A stretch of DNA of 64,000 nucleotides from Xenorhabdus koppenhoeferi (GCF_900116635.1 NZ_FPBJ01000003.1:62001-126000), one strand, 5' to 3'. Shown: positions 26,982-36,723, numbered from the stretch's first letter. The notes: generated from the letters alone by a model not told the origin. Numbers and translations: made by a program.

Positions 26982-27380
26982 TTACCCGTTAGTCTGGTCT
27001 GAGGTATTTCCCTGTGAGTTAATCCTGTTATCTGAATTGTATTTATTGCTACCCGCCTGCCCTTTAAGGGCGGCGAAAATCAGTAAGATAACAGTGCCGA
27101 TAAATGGGATAAGGTGTAACAATAGCCACCAAGCTCTACAGTTAATATCGTGCAGGCGGCGGGCATTTACCGCCAGTGCTGGTAAAAATGTGAGCAGCAG
27201 ATAGGTAGCACTGAACCACCCCATATAAATTTCGGGATTAGCAACAGCAAATAGCCTTTCCAGGAAAGAAATGATGAGAACAACCAGAATCTGAAACAGA
27301 ACGAAATACCAGAACTCCTTACGCTCGGCTCTCCCTCTGAAACAGGTATAATTCTTTAATACATTTAAATACCAGTGCAT
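26982..27380 (-). CDS. DUF805 family membrane protein (YhaH/YhaI-like)
   Basis: A 132-residue inner-membrane protein with four hydrophobic segments and the DUF805 hallmarks: start MHWYLNVLKNYTCFRGRAERKEFWYF, LPALAVNARRLHDIN and AWWLLLHLIPFIGTVILLIF. Function is unknown for the family. It lies 25 bp upstream of the oxidase in the same orientation, so it may be co-transcribed; a gap of 200 bp separates it from gabT. Confidence 0.85.
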   Translation of the reverse strand: MHWYLNVLKNYTCFRGRAERKEFWYFVLFQILVVLIISFLERLFAVANPEIYMGWFSATYLLLTFLPALAVNARRLHDINCRAWWLLLHLIPFIGTVILLIFAALKGQAGSNKYNSDNRINSQGNTSDQTNG

Positions 27381-27580
27381 TGTTGGCCTCTCTTGTGAAC
27401 CAGCAGGTTCCTCCTTGCCGCCACGCTCATTTTCGGTTAATCCCTTTTACACTGGCGCAGCATGCCTGCTAATGAAGCGATAACTTCGCCGTTGGCGGAG
27501 GATAACAATCTCAAAATACCAACAGTGACGGCTCCCTGAGTTTTATCGTCCGCCAGTAACCAGTAAAGAGCTTCCAGCCA

Positions 27581-28867
27581 TTACTTTTCCTCTCTACGGT
27601 TCAGATCGAGCAGCACAGATTCCAGAATGTTGAGCGCCTCGTCAAAAATTTCATCTTGTATCGTCAGCGGAGGAAGGAAACGGATCACATTACCGTGTAT
27701 ACCGCACGTCAACAGAATAAGACCACGCTCTAACGATTTCTGACGCACCGTGTTGGTAAAGCCGGCATCATGTTCCTGACTGTCCTCACGGTTAAACTCC
27801 ACCGCAATCATCAGCCCAAGCCCTCGCACGTCGGCGATCTGCGGGACACGCGGCCGCAGTTCACGCAGACATTGTTTTAGTCGCTCCCCTAGCTGAATCG
27901 CACGTATAGCCAGCTTCTCTTCTTCGATCACATCAAGCACTGCATGACCAGCCGCAATCGCTACCGGATTACCGCCATAAGTTCCCCCCAAGCCACCCGG
28001 TACCACAGCATCCATCAGATCTGCCCGTCCCGTTACCGCCGCCAGCGGGAAGCCTCCCGCCAGACCTTTTGCCATCGTGGTCAGATCAGCCGCAACTTTA
28101 TGGTGTTCCATGGCAAACAGTTTGCCTGTACGCGCGAAACCAGTCTGGATTTCATCGGCAATGAGTACAATACCGTGGCGATCGGTAATTTCACGCAGGG
28201 ATTTAAGCAGTTCAGGAGGTGCAGGATAGAAACCGCCTTCTCCCTGTACCGGTTCGATGATTATGGCAGCGACGCGCGTAGGCTCAATATCGGTTTTGAA
28301 GAGATTCTCCAGTGCATTCAGCGTCTGTTCTACACTGATGCCGTGCAGCCCTACCGGAAACGGGACATGATAAACATCGCTGACCAGCAGGCCGAATCCC
28401 ATTTTATATGGTGCCACTTTGCCGGTTAATGACATACCAAGGAAAGTACGGCCATGAAAAGCGCCGCTGAAAGCCACCACGCCGCTACGTCCGGTAGCGG
28501 CGCGCGCGATCTTAACTGCATTTTCTACTGCCTCAGCCCCGGTGGTAACAAAAACGGTCTTCTTCACAAAATTACCCGGTACCAGGCGGTTCAGTCGTTC
28601 GGCCAGCGCTACATAGTTTTCATAAGGCACTACCTGATGACAGGTATGGGTAAACTGTTCCAGCTGTTCTCTGGCCGCCGCAATGACCCGTGGGTGGCGG
28701 TGTCCGGTGTTTACCACGGCAATACCGGCGGCAAAATCAATATAGCGTTGCCCCTGAGCATCCCAGATTTCAGCATTTTCCGCGCGTTCAACATAGATTT
28801 GAGTGGTCACGCCAACGCCTTTCGCGATAGCCGCGCTGCGCCTTTTAGCTAACATAGATTCAATCAT
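27581..28867 (-). CDS. gabT: 4-aminobutyrate aminotransferase (class III, GabT/PuuE type)
   Basis: PLP-dependent class III aminotransferase of 428 residues that converts 4-aminobutyrate and 2-oxoglutarate to succinate semialdehyde and glutamate. Motifs include the PLP-phosphate site TTGAEAVENAVKIAR, AFSGAFHGRTF, IIEPVQGEGG, the cofactor Asp in IADEIQTGFARTG, and the PLP-lysine K267 in DLTTMAKGLAGGFP. GabT and PuuE cannot be separated by reading alone. An alternative ATG lies four codons downstream and the ribosome site is weak. It sits in a GC-rich operon with an oxidase, a FadR-type regulator and an aldehyde dehydrogenase. Confidence 0.88.
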   Translation of the reverse strand: MIESMLAKRRSAAIAKGVGVTTQIYVERAENAEIWDAQGQRYIDFAAGIAVVNTGHRHPRVIAAAREQLEQFTHTCHQVVPYENYVALAERLNRLVPGNFVKKTVFVTTGAEAVENAVKIARAATGRSGVVAFSGAFHGRTFLGMSLTGKVAPYKMGFGLLVSDVYHVPFPVGLHGISVEQTLNALENLFKTDIEPTRVAAIIIEPVQGEGGFYPAPPELLKSLREITDRHGIVLIADEIQTGFARTGKLFAMEHHKVAADLTTMAKGLAGGFPLAAVTGRADLMDAVVPGGLGGTYGGNPVAIAAGHAVLDVIEEEKLAIRAIQLGERLKQCLRELRPRVPQIADVRGLGLMIAVEFNREDSQEHDAGFTNTVRQKSLERGLILLTCGIHGNVIRFLPPLTIQDEIFDEALNILESVLLDLNRREEK

Positions 28868-28903
28868 AAGTAGAATTCCCTGATCAATCTGAATAAGTGG
28901 GCT

Positions 28904-29656
28904 TCAACAGACAAACGCCCTGTGTGATTCAGTGTGTGATGACGGTAGGATCACCAGACGCAATGAAGGTATTTCACCATCGGGTGACCGATTAACGTTT
29001 TGGCTTTTCAATAGCGAACCGGAACGCACTCCCGGCACCGTCGAAGTCACGACACGTGCATCGTTATTAATAATCAATGCTGGCTTACCGATGGCACTCA
29101 GAGATGGCAGAAGTAGCTTATCCAACGTCGAGACCAGCATATCCACTGCCGCAACACCGAGAAACTCTTCACCGATAAGTACCGGATGGGCTATCGTAAT
29201 CGTGTAGGCGCCGTTGCAAACATAATCTACATAAGGACCGTCAATGACAGGAAGATGACGGCTGGCCGGCTGCCGGAACCATTCAAAAAATCGGAAATCC
29301 AGACGTCTGCGCTGCGCCTGATTGTGTTCCAGCTGTGCATGCTGAATATTATTCCCTTCCTGACGCCACCACTCCAGCGTCCAGTAGCCATCCTCCTCTC
29401 CAACCGTCTTCGTTACCGCATAGCTGGCAAATCCTGCCCCGTTACACCATGCGTTGTTACGCAGTACATCGTGAATATGCGTTTGCAATGCACCGCGTTG
29501 TTCCTGTGCCAGGCGGACACCTTCTGTATGATATAACGGCAGATCCAATAAAATCCGCGCTGTCTTATCCGCCAGAGCCGCGGTGGCCTGCTTCGCTGCA
29601 ATCAGGATATCGCTCAGGATGCTCCTGGTCCGTTCTACGTGTATATCGTTGTACAT
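28904..29656 (-). CDS. Stand-alone cache-like sensory domain protein
   Basis: A 250-residue protein lacking a signal peptide and membrane helices, built of an N-terminal helical part (residues 1-60) and a cache/PAS-like sensor fold. The cache features are the Trp/Tyr-rich strands DGYWTLEWWRQ, FFEWFRQPASRH, VDYVCNGAYTITIAHPV and LGVAAVDMLVSTLDKLLLPSL. Cache domains usually sit outside the membrane and bind small amines, amino acids or carboxylates; here the domain would be cytosolic. It lies between gabT and the FadR regulator, with a short gap to both, so a role in sensing the operon substrate is an inference. A strong gggagg lies 3 bases before the ATG. Confidence 0.6.
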   Translation of the reverse strand: MYNDIHVERTRSILSDILIAAKQATAALADKTARILLDLPLYHTEGVRLAQEQRGALQTHIHDVLRNNAWCNGAGFASYAVTKTVGEEDGYWTLEWWRQEGNNIQHAQLEHNQAQRRRLDFRFFEWFRQPASRHLPVIDGPYVDYVCNGAYTITIAHPVLIGEEFLGVAAVDMLVSTLDKLLLPSLSAIGKPALIINNDARVVTSTVPGVRSGSLLKSQNVNRSPDGEIPSLRLVILPSSHTESHRAFVC

Positions 29657-29694
29657 ATGCCTCCCTCTCTCCTGATGAAATGAATGCAGATATG

Positions 29695-30450
29695 TTACTC
29701 ACGATCAGATCTCGGCAAAAATGGCACATCAGTATCCATACGCAATTTGCGTTCAAGCAGGTGGTCGGTAATTTGGATAATCATCTTTTGCGCGAGTTGG
29801 TAACAGGTAAGGTCATCACCTTCATACAAAGCGGCCAGAAGTGTACGCCAGACAGCAACAACCTCGTTATGAACGGTGGCTTCTCGGTATAAAAGCGCCA
29901 TCAAAGGTGTCCATTCAGCCTGAATCTCCAGCTCCTGATTGGCAAGCCTGGCCGACTGTGACTGGGATGCTAGGGTTAATAGACAGCGCATATCTGTTTG
30001 TATACGGGTATCCGGTTGCGTCGCGACCGCAAAGCTGTCGATCAATTGCTCAAGCTTTCTCAGTTCATCCGGCGTCGAACGTTGCGCCGCAAGCCTCGCG
30101 CTGTGGCCGATCACTGCACAGTGAAACTCGCTGAAATCTGCCAGTTCACCTGAAGCCATCCGCCGCAACGGGTGATATTTCCGCATAGCCTCAACAGAGA
30201 CCTGACACACAAAACTACCGCCATGACGTCCGCGCCGAGTATCGATCAACTGCCTGGCGCGCAGCGTATTCAGGGCGTCACGTACAGTCACTGGTGACAC
30301 ACCCAACAACCGCGACAACTCGTTTTCGTTAGGCAGCTGCTCATCAGCCTGTAATATTCCGGAGATGATCGCGTTACTTAATCGTTCCACAACCTGTTCG
30401 GTCCGGGTAGCCTGATCGAGCGGGGCATAGACGATAGAATATGCCGTCAT
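29695..30450 (-). CDS. FadR/GntR-family transcriptional regulator with FCD effector domain
   Basis: A 251-residue GntR regulator. Winged helix at residues 17-85 (QVVERLSNAIISGILQADEQLPNENELSRLLGVSPVTVRDALNTLRARQ and the wing TRRGRHGGSFV), followed by an all-helical FCD ligand domain (residues about 95-240). FCD regulators usually bind a carboxylic acid and repress an adjacent catabolic operon. It sits inside the amine catabolic cluster, so autoregulation of that operon is likely. An agga site is 8 bases before the ATG. Confidence 0.85.
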   Translation of the reverse strand: MTAYSIVYAPLDQATRTEQVVERLSNAIISGILQADEQLPNENELSRLLGVSPVTVRDALNTLRARQLIDTRRGRHGGSFVCQVSVEAMRKYHPLRRMASGELADFSEFHCAVIGHSARLAAQRSTPDELRKLEQLIDSFAVATQPDTRIQTDMRCLLTLASQSQSARLANQELEIQAEWTPLMALLYREATVHNEVVAVWRTLLAALYEGDDLTCYQLAQKMIIQITDHLLERKLRMDTDVPFLPRSDRE

Positions 30451-30502
30451 TCTCTAATTCCTGATTGAAATGACATGGGATTTCAGCATGTCTGCAAAAA
30501 CG

Positions 30503-31276
30503 CTAAAAAATACCGTGGCGATGCAGCGCTTGCGCATCCTCTGGTACCGGGGTGATAGCATCCCAAAGCTCAGCCACTTTGCCGTTCTCGATGCGCCATA
30601 GCTCAAAGTAGCTATGACGTGCTCCGGCAATGCTTCCCTCCGAATGGCTCAGAACAAACTGCCCGTCGGCTACTGTACGGTGGATTTTTGCATAATGCAG
30701 GCCCTGTCCTTCATCCTTGAGTTGCTTGAGAAACGCAATGACCGCAGCCGTACCATCGGGAATATCGGGGCTGTGTTGGCGAAACTCTTCACCATTGGTG
30801 TAGTTCCCAAACTCATCATAGTGTCCTTCTATCAGAGTACGAGTGAAAAAATTAACCACCAGTTCACGGTTCTTCTCCCTGTCATGGCTGTGGCCCGTTT
30901 CAGTCGGGCCGTCTAACTGAGTTCGGCCACTGGCGTTGGGAGCGGACTGCGGCACTAAGCCGTCCCAGTGCTCCACCATTAAGCCATCAACAACCCGGTA
31001 CAGATCGAAACCGACCAACGGCTGATCATCTAACCCGGTAAAACGACCGTGGATAGCAACCAGGTCACCGTCCTGTAATACGCGGTACGTTTCATGGTGT
31101 AGTTCAGGATGAACCTCAACCAGCTCACGCAATCCGGCAAGACCATCTTTGACCAACGGGGAATGTTCGATGAAATTAGGCGAAAAATAACGCTCAAGCG
31201 CTTCCACATCACGGCGAGTAAACAGCTCGTGGTGTGCGTGCGACACCAAGTCGCGCGGAGATCTATTTTGATTCAT
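30503..31276 (-). CDS. Double SnoaL-like (NTF2-fold) protein
   Basis: A 257-residue cytosolic protein made of two NTF2-fold SnoaL-like domains in tandem: residues about 10-115 (ELFTRRDVEALERYFSPNFIEHSPLV ... YRVVDGLMVEHWDG) and about 135-250 (NFFTRTLIEGHYDEFGNYTNGEEFRQHSP ... WRIENGKVAELWDAI). SnoaL-like proteins range from ring cyclases to binding or accessory proteins and the substrate cannot be inferred. It lies between the aldehyde dehydrogenase and the regulator, 15 bp from the former, so is almost certainly in the same transcript. Confidence 0.8.
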   Translation of the reverse strand: MNQNRSPRDLVSHAHHELFTRRDVEALERYFSPNFIEHSPLVKDGLAGLRELVEVHPELHHETYRVLQDGDLVAIHGRFTGLDDQPLVGFDLYRVVDGLMVEHWDGLVPQSAPNASGRTQLDGPTETGHSHDREKNRELVVNFFTRTLIEGHYDEFGNYTNGEEFRQHSPDIPDGTAAVIAFLKQLKDEGQGLHYAKIHRTVADGQFVLSHSEGSIAGARHSYFELWRIENGKVAELWDAITPVPEDAQALHRHGIF

Positions 31277-31291
31277 TATGGGTGTCCTGCA

Positions 31292-32722
31292 TCAGTCATT
31301 GGAGCTCATCACGTGTTTGATACGCGTATATTCCTCGAAGCCATAAGCCGACAGATCTTTACCGTATCCCGAATTCTTGAAGCCGCCATGCGGTGCTTCT
31401 GCCGTAAGAGGAATATGGGTGTTAATCCAGACGGTTCCAAAATCAAGCTCACGAGACAGGCGTAATGCGCGGCCATGATCGCGGGTCCAGACACTGGAGG
31501 CCAACCCGTATTTCACATCATTAGCTTTTCCGATAGCATCCTGCTCTGTCAGGAACTTCTGCACTGTGATAACAGGGCCAAAAATCTCGGTCTGAATCAC
31601 TTCATCGTACTGATCCAGACCGGTAATCACCGTAGGTTCAAAGTAATATCCCGAACGATTGGCCTGACGGCCCCCTGTTTCGATGCGGGCATGAGCGGGC
31701 AAACGCGCAATAAATCCCTTGACCTGTTCCAGCTGGCGAACATTATTAAGCGGCCCATACAGCGCCTCTTTATCTTCTGGATCGCCAAAACGGATGGCTT
31801 TGGCAGCCGCCACCAGTTTAGTAACGAAGATATCGTGAACAGACTCATGCACAAGCACTCGTGAAGCTGCCGTACAGTCCTGACCAGCGTTGAAGTACCC
31901 CGCGATAGCAATGGTCTCCACCGCTTTGTCCATATCCGCATCGGCAAAAATAACCACCGGTGCTTTACCGCCCAACTCTAAATGCGCTCTGGTAAGATTA
32001 GCCGCCGCCGAAGAGGCAACCTGCAAACCTGCGCGTACGGAACCCGTGATGGAAACCATCGCGGGTGTTTTGTGCGAAACTACCAGAGCACCTGCGCTGG
32101 CATTACCCAGCACCACGTTGAAGGAACCGGTGGGGAAGAATGGTGCGGCCAGTTCAGCCAGCAACAGAGTACTCTCCGGCGTGGTATCGCTCGGTTTAAG
32201 TACCACAGTATTACCTGCTGCCAGCGCAGGCGCTATCTTCCATACTGCCATCATCAACGGATAGTTCCATGGGGTAACCTGCCCAACCACTCCCAGCGGT
32301 TCACGCCGGATACTGGTGGTCATATCAGGAAGATATTCAGCTGTAGCCTTGCCTTCGAGAAAACGGGCAGCCCCGGCGAAGAAGCGAATATGATCCACCG
32401 ATGTCGCAACCTCCTCGGAAGCAATCAGATGCTTGAGCTGCCCTGTATTGCGGCTCTGTGACTCAATCAGACGTTCAGCGTTTTTTTCTATCGTATCAGC
32501 CAGCGCTAACAACGCCTGCTGACGCGCCGAGGGCGTACTGCGTCCCCATATTTTAAACGCCTCTTTAGCTGCTGCATAAGCATCATCAACATCTGCTGTG
32601 GTCGCGTTAGGAGAACGTGCATAAGATTCACCAGTGACTGGACTTATCAAATCAAAATATTCAGAACCTTTGGATTGAATATACCGACCATTAATAAAAT
32701 GCCTGAGCGTTGGCACCGACAT
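31292..32722 (-). CDS. Aldehyde dehydrogenase, gamma-aminobutyraldehyde dehydrogenase-like (PatD type)
   Basis: A 476-residue NAD(P)-dependent aldehyde dehydrogenase close in sequence to E. coli PatD (YdcW), which oxidises 4-aminobutanal to 4-aminobutyrate. Visible are the cofactor-fold segment GQVTPWNYPLMMAVWKIAPALAAGNTVVLKPS, SITGSVRAG, catalytic Glu249 in LELGGKAP and catalytic Cys283 in NAGQDCTAASR. The ATG at 32722 follows an excellent ribosome site (aggagg) and aligns with the family N-terminus; the upstream in-frame extension is not used. First gene of the proposed amine catabolic operon, with the promoter in the AT-rich region to its right. Confidence 0.87.
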   Translation of the reverse strand: MSVPTLRHFINGRYIQSKGSEYFDLISPVTGESYARSPNATTADVDDAYAAAKEAFKIWGRSTPSARQQALLALADTIEKNAERLIESQSRNTGQLKHLIASEEVATSVDHIRFFAGAARFLEGKATAEYLPDMTTSIRREPLGVVGQVTPWNYPLMMAVWKIAPALAAGNTVVLKPSDTTPESTLLLAELAAPFFPTGSFNVVLGNASAGALVVSHKTPAMVSITGSVRAGLQVASSAAANLTRAHLELGGKAPVVIFADADMDKAVETIAIAGYFNAGQDCTAASRVLVHESVHDIFVTKLVAAAKAIRFGDPEDKEALYGPLNNVRQLEQVKGFIARLPAHARIETGGRQANRSGYYFEPTVITGLDQYDEVIQTEIFGPVITVQKFLTEQDAIGKANDVKYGLASSVWTRDHGRALRLSRELDFGTVWINTHIPLTAEAPHGGFKNSGYGKDLSAYGFEEYTRIKHVMSSND

Positions 32723-33078
32723 GGTTACCTCCTGATGGATTGAATATATAAAATATAACCTATGATTTAATATATTTAATGGTTGCATCATTGTCAAATT
32801 TGTATGAAAAATGTAAAAAAACAAAGATAATTAGATACATAAATGCAACCTGCAGAGGTTCCATCAAGGAAAATATGCAAATCTGTGAGCAGGATCGAGG
32901 ATTTCGGGATTGGGCACTGTTGCAAAAAAGCAGACGGCATCACAACTTAAATAAAACGCACTTAGTGGCCTGAAAATGTATTTACATCTGTAAGGTTAGC
33001 AGTGAAATTCCACAATTTTAACGCTTCTATTGGGTTAAGCGCGTATTCTTGTCACCGAAAATTTCAACTAATTTATTC
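32723..33078. other. AT-rich upstream region of the catabolic operon with IS scraps
   Basis: No gene is supported. A 14-base sequence GGCACTGTTGCAAA at 32913-32926 equals the outer inverted repeat of IS6-family elements such as IS26, but no transposase follows. The aldehyde dehydrogenase promoter should lie near 32730-32820. Confidence 0.45.
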
Positions 33079-33171
33079 ATGGCCTGTTCCTCCCCGGAGC
33101 TGTTTTCAGCAATTGCCAAAATATTGCTCCTGGAACAGGCACTTCGGCAATTCCCTATCCAGAATCCGGGT
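33079..33171 (-). mobile_element. IS982-family left-end scrap
   Basis: About 93 bp repeats the IS left end found at 22141-22234 with about 72 percent identity and one indel, including the transposase ribosome site (ggaggaacaggcc). On the minus strand the ATG at 33080 opens a frame MNKLVEIF, the usual IS982 transposase start, before it decays. The outer end lies a few bases after the tyrS stop codon. A 31-codon plus-strand ORF over the same DNA is incidental. Confidence 0.6.
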
Positions 33172-33174
33172 TAA

Positions 33175-34446
33175 TTATTTCCAGTTGATAAGGCAATAAT
33201 GTTTTTTGCCACGGCGTAACAAAGTATAACGCCCAAATAAACGATCGTCGTCTGCAAACACGTACATGGGTTCAGATTGTTTTTCACCATTAATGGAAAC
33301 TGCATTAGAGCTGATCATAGTACGCGCTTGTCCACGGGAAGGAACGAATTCAGCTGTAACCAGCGCTTGTTGCAAATCAGCTCCCTTTTCAAGTTCAGTC
33401 GCAGGCATACCATCTTGCGCCAATTGAGCAAAATCATCTTCGGTCAGATCAGCAATAGCCCCAGAGAATAAACTCTCAGTGATGCGTTTCGCCGCAGCAA
33501 GACCTTCCTCACCATGTACCATACCTGTAACTTGTTCTGCCAATACATATTGGGCGCGTGGAGCTTTGCCGCTACTCTTATCTTCTTCTTTCAGTGCGTT
33601 GATATCTTCGATGTCCATGAAAGTGAAGAATTTTAAGAAACGATAAACATCGGCATCTGCTGTGTTAATCCAGAACTGGTAGAATTTGTATGGGCTGGTT
33701 TTCTTCGGATCGAGCCAAACAGCGCCGCCTTCTGTCTTACCGAATTTAGTTCCATCTGATTTGGTGATCAGCGGTACTGTCATACCAAACACTTGTTTCT
33801 GGTGTAAGCGACGAGTCAAATCGATACCTGAAGTAATGTTACCCCATTGGTCTGAACCGCCAATCTGCAATTCAACACCATATTTTTCATTTAAGTTTGC
33901 AAAATCATATGACTGCAACAGATTATAAGAAAATTCAGTATACGAAATCCCAACATCATCACGGTTGAGACGCTGTTTTACCGCTTCTTTGTTGATCATT
34001 TGGTTAACAGAAAAGTGCTTGCCAATATCACGAAGGAAAGCCAGCACATCCATTTCACCAAACCAATCATAGTTATTGGCTAGTTCCGCGCCATTTTCAT
34101 CATCAAAACTGAGGAATGGTGAAACTTGCTTACGAATTTTTTCAACCCACTCTTTGACAGTTTCTTGCGTGTTCAATTTGCGCTCAGTTGCCTTAAAGCT
34201 GGGATCGCCAATCAAACCTGTCGCACCGCCGACCAACGCAATAGGCTTATGCCCAGCCAGTTGGAATCGTTTTAAACACAGCAAGGGAACCAGATGGCCC
34301 AAATGCAAGCTGTCAGCGGTAGGATCGAAGCCACAATAGAGAGAAACCGGACCTTGCGTCAGTCTCTCAGCTAACGCCTCTTCATCCGTTACCTGGGCAA
34401 CAAGGCCCCGCTCTTGCAATTGTTTAATCAGGTTATTGCTAGACAT
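33175..34446 (-). CDS. tyrS: Tyrosyl-tRNA synthetase
   Basis: Class I aminoacyl-tRNA synthetase that charges tRNA-Tyr. The 423-residue protein has the HIGH-type motif [27 protein letters not shown], the tyrosine-binding [11 protein letters not shown], the KMSKS variant [10 protein letters not shown], and a C-terminal S4-like domain ([19 protein letters not shown]). The ATG at 34446 matches the E. coli N-terminus ([13 protein letters not shown]) and has ggag 7 bases upstream; in-frame codons further up run into an ERIC fragment. Same neighbours as E. coli (pdxH, anmK). Confidence 0.97.
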   Translation of the reverse strand: MSSNNLIKQLQERGLVAQVTDEEALAERLTQGPVSLYCGFDPTADSLHLGHLVPLLCLKRFQLAGHKPIALVGGATGLIGDPSFKATERKLNTQETVKEWVEKIRKQVSPFLSFDDENGAELANNYDWFGEMDVLAFLRDIGKHFSVNQMINKEAVKQRLNRDDVGISYTEFSYNLLQSYDFANLNEKYGVELQIGGSDQWGNITSGIDLTRRLHQKQVFGMTVPLITKSDGTKFGKTEGGAVWLDPKKTSPYKFYQFWINTADADVYRFLKFFTFMDIEDINALKEEDKSSGKAPRAQYVLAEQVTGMVHGEEGLAAAKRITESLFSGAIADLTEDDFAQLAQDGMPATELEKGADLQQALVTAEFVPSRGQARTMISSNAVSINGEKQSEPMYVFADDDRLFGRYTLLRRGKKHYCLINWK

Positions 34447-34486
34447 CAATGACTCCATCGGTTTGTATACTTTACCTATATAACTA

Positions 34487-34552
34487 TACCCGTCGCTTTT
34501 CAAATCGTAGCTTTGTCGGCTGCATCTCGAAATCCATTGGATGTATATAAGT
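34487..34552. repeat. ERIC element, internally deleted
   Basis: Both ends are kept (tatacccgtcgcttttcaa and ctcgaaatccattggatgtata) but the middle is missing, leaving 66 bp immediately upstream of tyrS. A more decayed copy may follow at about 34630-34701. Confidence 0.75.
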
Positions 34553-34712
34553 ATCTCGTTATAAATCACGTGCTATAGAATAAAACGGCAGGAATATAAG
34601 TGCCAGTATAAAAATGGTAATTATCCCTTTCATCTTTCAAACTACTACTTTATTGACTGTAATTTGAAAGCTGTCAGATACCATTGGATATAAAATTGGG
34701 TATAAAATAGTG

Positions 34713-35366
34713 TTAAGGTGCCAGACGATCAACTTGCCAACCATCACCTTGACGCTGATACAGAAAACGGTCATGCAGGCGATAAGCACCTCCCTGCCAG
34801 AATTCTACTGAATCAAATTCAACTCGAAATCCGCCCCAGAAGCTGGGTAAAGGAACCTCACCATTCTGGAATTTCTGTTTTAATTCCAAAAACTTTCCTT
34901 CCAAAATTCCTCTGGCAGAGATCCGAGAAGATTGCTGGGAAGCCCAAGCTGCAATCTGGCTATCTTTTGGGCGACTATGGAAGTATTTAACAACTTCTAT
35001 GGGAGACAGTTTTTCTGCTTTACCGAGAAAACTAACCTGCCGTTCCAATTGATACCATGGAAAATGAAGGCTAATCCGGTTATTTTGTGCCAGATGTTTC
35101 GCCTTACGACTGCCAAGGTTGGTATAGAAAACCAGACTATGAGCATCAAAATGTTTTAATAAAACGATGCGCTGATAGGGTTGACCATGCTCATCCACTG
35201 TAGCAATGCACATTGCTGTCGGATCACTGAGTTTAACTGCACAAGCCTGCTTTAGCCAACGCTCAAAAAGCTCAATGGGTTCTTTAGTAAGATCTTTTCG
35301 CCTTAATCCGCCACATATATATTCGCGACGCAGTTCTGCGATAGCCGTTTCATTATGTTCTGACAT
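34713..35366 (-). CDS. pdxH: Pyridoxamine/pyridoxine 5'-phosphate oxidase
   Basis: FMN enzyme that makes pyridoxal 5'-phosphate. The 217-residue protein has the family length and the FMN-binding segments [28 protein letters not shown] and [28 protein letters not shown], and ends VDRLAP as usual. PLP made here is needed by several enzymes in this window, including AdiA, GabT and the MocR regulator. The core order tyrS-pdxH-anmK is kept. Confidence 0.96.
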   Translation of the reverse strand: MSEHNETAIAELRREYICGGLRRKDLTKEPIELFERWLKQACAVKLSDPTAMCIATVDEHGQPYQRIVLLKHFDAHSLVFYTNLGSRKAKHLAQNNRISLHFPWYQLERQVSFLGKAEKLSPIEVVKYFHSRPKDSQIAAWASQQSSRISARGILEGKFLELKQKFQNGEVPLPSFWGGFRVEFDSVEFWQGGAYRLHDRFLYQRQGDGWQVDRLAP

Positions 35367-35439
35367 TTCTAACTCTCGGTTTATTACATGAGTATTAGCA
35401 TATCATTGTTATCTGCTAGCTAACTGTATTGACACCTTA

Positions 35440-36549
35440 TTATTTAACTACAGGGTAAATAGCCCCTAAAATTGTCTCTCTATCCGCACCTGTCACTGAC
35501 GGCAAGTTGCCAGACAATCCAGACATAGTTCGGAATGTCAGCCAAGCAAATGCCAGAGCTTCCATATCATCACCACTTAGACCGTACTTATCTGTCGTTG
35601 CAACTTCAGTACCCGGTAATAAAGTTGATAATCGGTCCATCACGCGGGGATTGCGTGCTCCACCTCCACAAACCAGAAGACGTACACATCCGCCACTTAA
35701 TGTCACTTGCTGAGCAATACTTACAGCCGTTAATTCAGATAGTGTTGCCTGAACATCCACTGGTGCAATATCTGGAAAATCGGCTAACTGTTTTTCCAGC
35801 CATGCCATATTAAAATATTCACGCCCTGTACTTTTTGGTGCAGTACGTGAGAAATAAAAGTCTGAAAGCATTTTTTGCAGTAAAGGCTCATTGACTGTTC
35901 CTTCACTGGCCCATAATGCATCTTTATCATACTGTAACTGCTTATGCCGCCATGTCCAAGCATCCATCAACATGTTGCCCGGCCCTGTATCATATCCTTT
36001 AACAGCTGAATTAGGCAGAAGTGCAGAGATATTTGCAATTCCACCAATATTCAAAATAATACGTCTTTCTGTTGGATGCCCCAATACAGCCATATGAAAC
36101 GCAGGAACCAGCGGTGCACCTTGACCACCATAGGCCATATCACGCCGTCTGAAATCACCGACAGTTGTAATATTAGTGAGTGCCGCAACGCGGTTATTGT
36201 CACCAATTTGCATGGTAAAAGGCTTTTCACCATCCGGCTCGTGCCATACTGTTTGCCCATGGCAACCGATGGCAGTAATATCACTTGCAGTCAATCCCGC
36301 TTTATTCAATAACCCTTGAACGGCTTCCGCAAAAAGAGTACCTAGCTCATAATCAAATTTCCCTACCATTGATAATGTCGTTTGCTGTCCCTGACAAATA
36401 GAAAGCAGTTTTTGCTTAAGTTCCTGTGGGAAAGGATGACTATAACTCTGTTGTTGAGTAACACCGTTATCACTAATCTCCGCCAGAATTACATCAACTC
36501 CATCCATGCTGGTGCCAGACATAACACCAATATAACGTCCTGACTTCAT
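35440..36549 (-). CDS. anmK: Anhydro-N-acetylmuramic acid kinase
   Basis: Cytosolic kinase of the cell-wall recycling pathway that hydrolyses and phosphorylates 1,6-anhydroMurNAc to MurNAc-6-phosphate. The 369-residue protein has the N-terminal ATP/substrate motif [44 protein letters not shown] and VCGGGARN. The ATG at 36549 is chosen because it matches the family start and has agggga 7 bases upstream; an in-frame ATG 22 codons earlier overlaps ERIC DNA. Confidence 0.95.
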   Translation of the reverse strand: MKSGRYIGVMSGTSMDGVDVILAEISDNGVTQQQSYSHPFPQELKQKLLSICQGQQTTLSMVGKFDYELGTLFAEAVQGLLNKAGLTASDITAIGCHGQTVWHEPDGEKPFTMQIGDNNRVAALTNITTVGDFRRRDMAYGGQGAPLVPAFHMAVLGHPTERRIILNIGGIANISALLPNSAVKGYDTGPGNMLMDAWTWRHKQLQYDKDALWASEGTVNEPLLQKMLSDFYFSRTAPKSTGREYFNMAWLEKQLADFPDIAPVDVQATLSELTAVSIAQQVTLSGGCVRLLVCGGGARNPRVMDRLSTLLPGTEVATTDKYGLSGDDMEALAFAWLTFRTMSGLSGNLPSVTGADRETILGAIYPVVK

Positions 36550-36596
36550 AAATATTCCCCTATTTAAAGAATAGATTACATTTAGCGATGTATACC

Positions 36597-36723
36597 TATA
36601 CCCAATGGATTTCAAGTTGCATCACGACGGCAAGAGAGCAAATCCCTGGGAGCATAGATAACTATGTGACCGGGGTGAGCGAGCGCAGCCAACAAAGAGG
36701 CAGTTTGAAAGACGAAGTGTATA
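36597..36723. repeat. ERIC element, full length (127 bp)
   Basis: tatacccaatggatttcaag to gacgaagtgtata, with the core gtgagcgagcgcagccaac. It lies between the anmK and slyB promoters. Confidence 0.92.

Noticed and set aside
33079..33174. 31-codon plus-strand ORF with a match at 22141
   Set aside because: Similarity is explained by both regions being the left end of the same IS; the transposase reads on the opposite strand.
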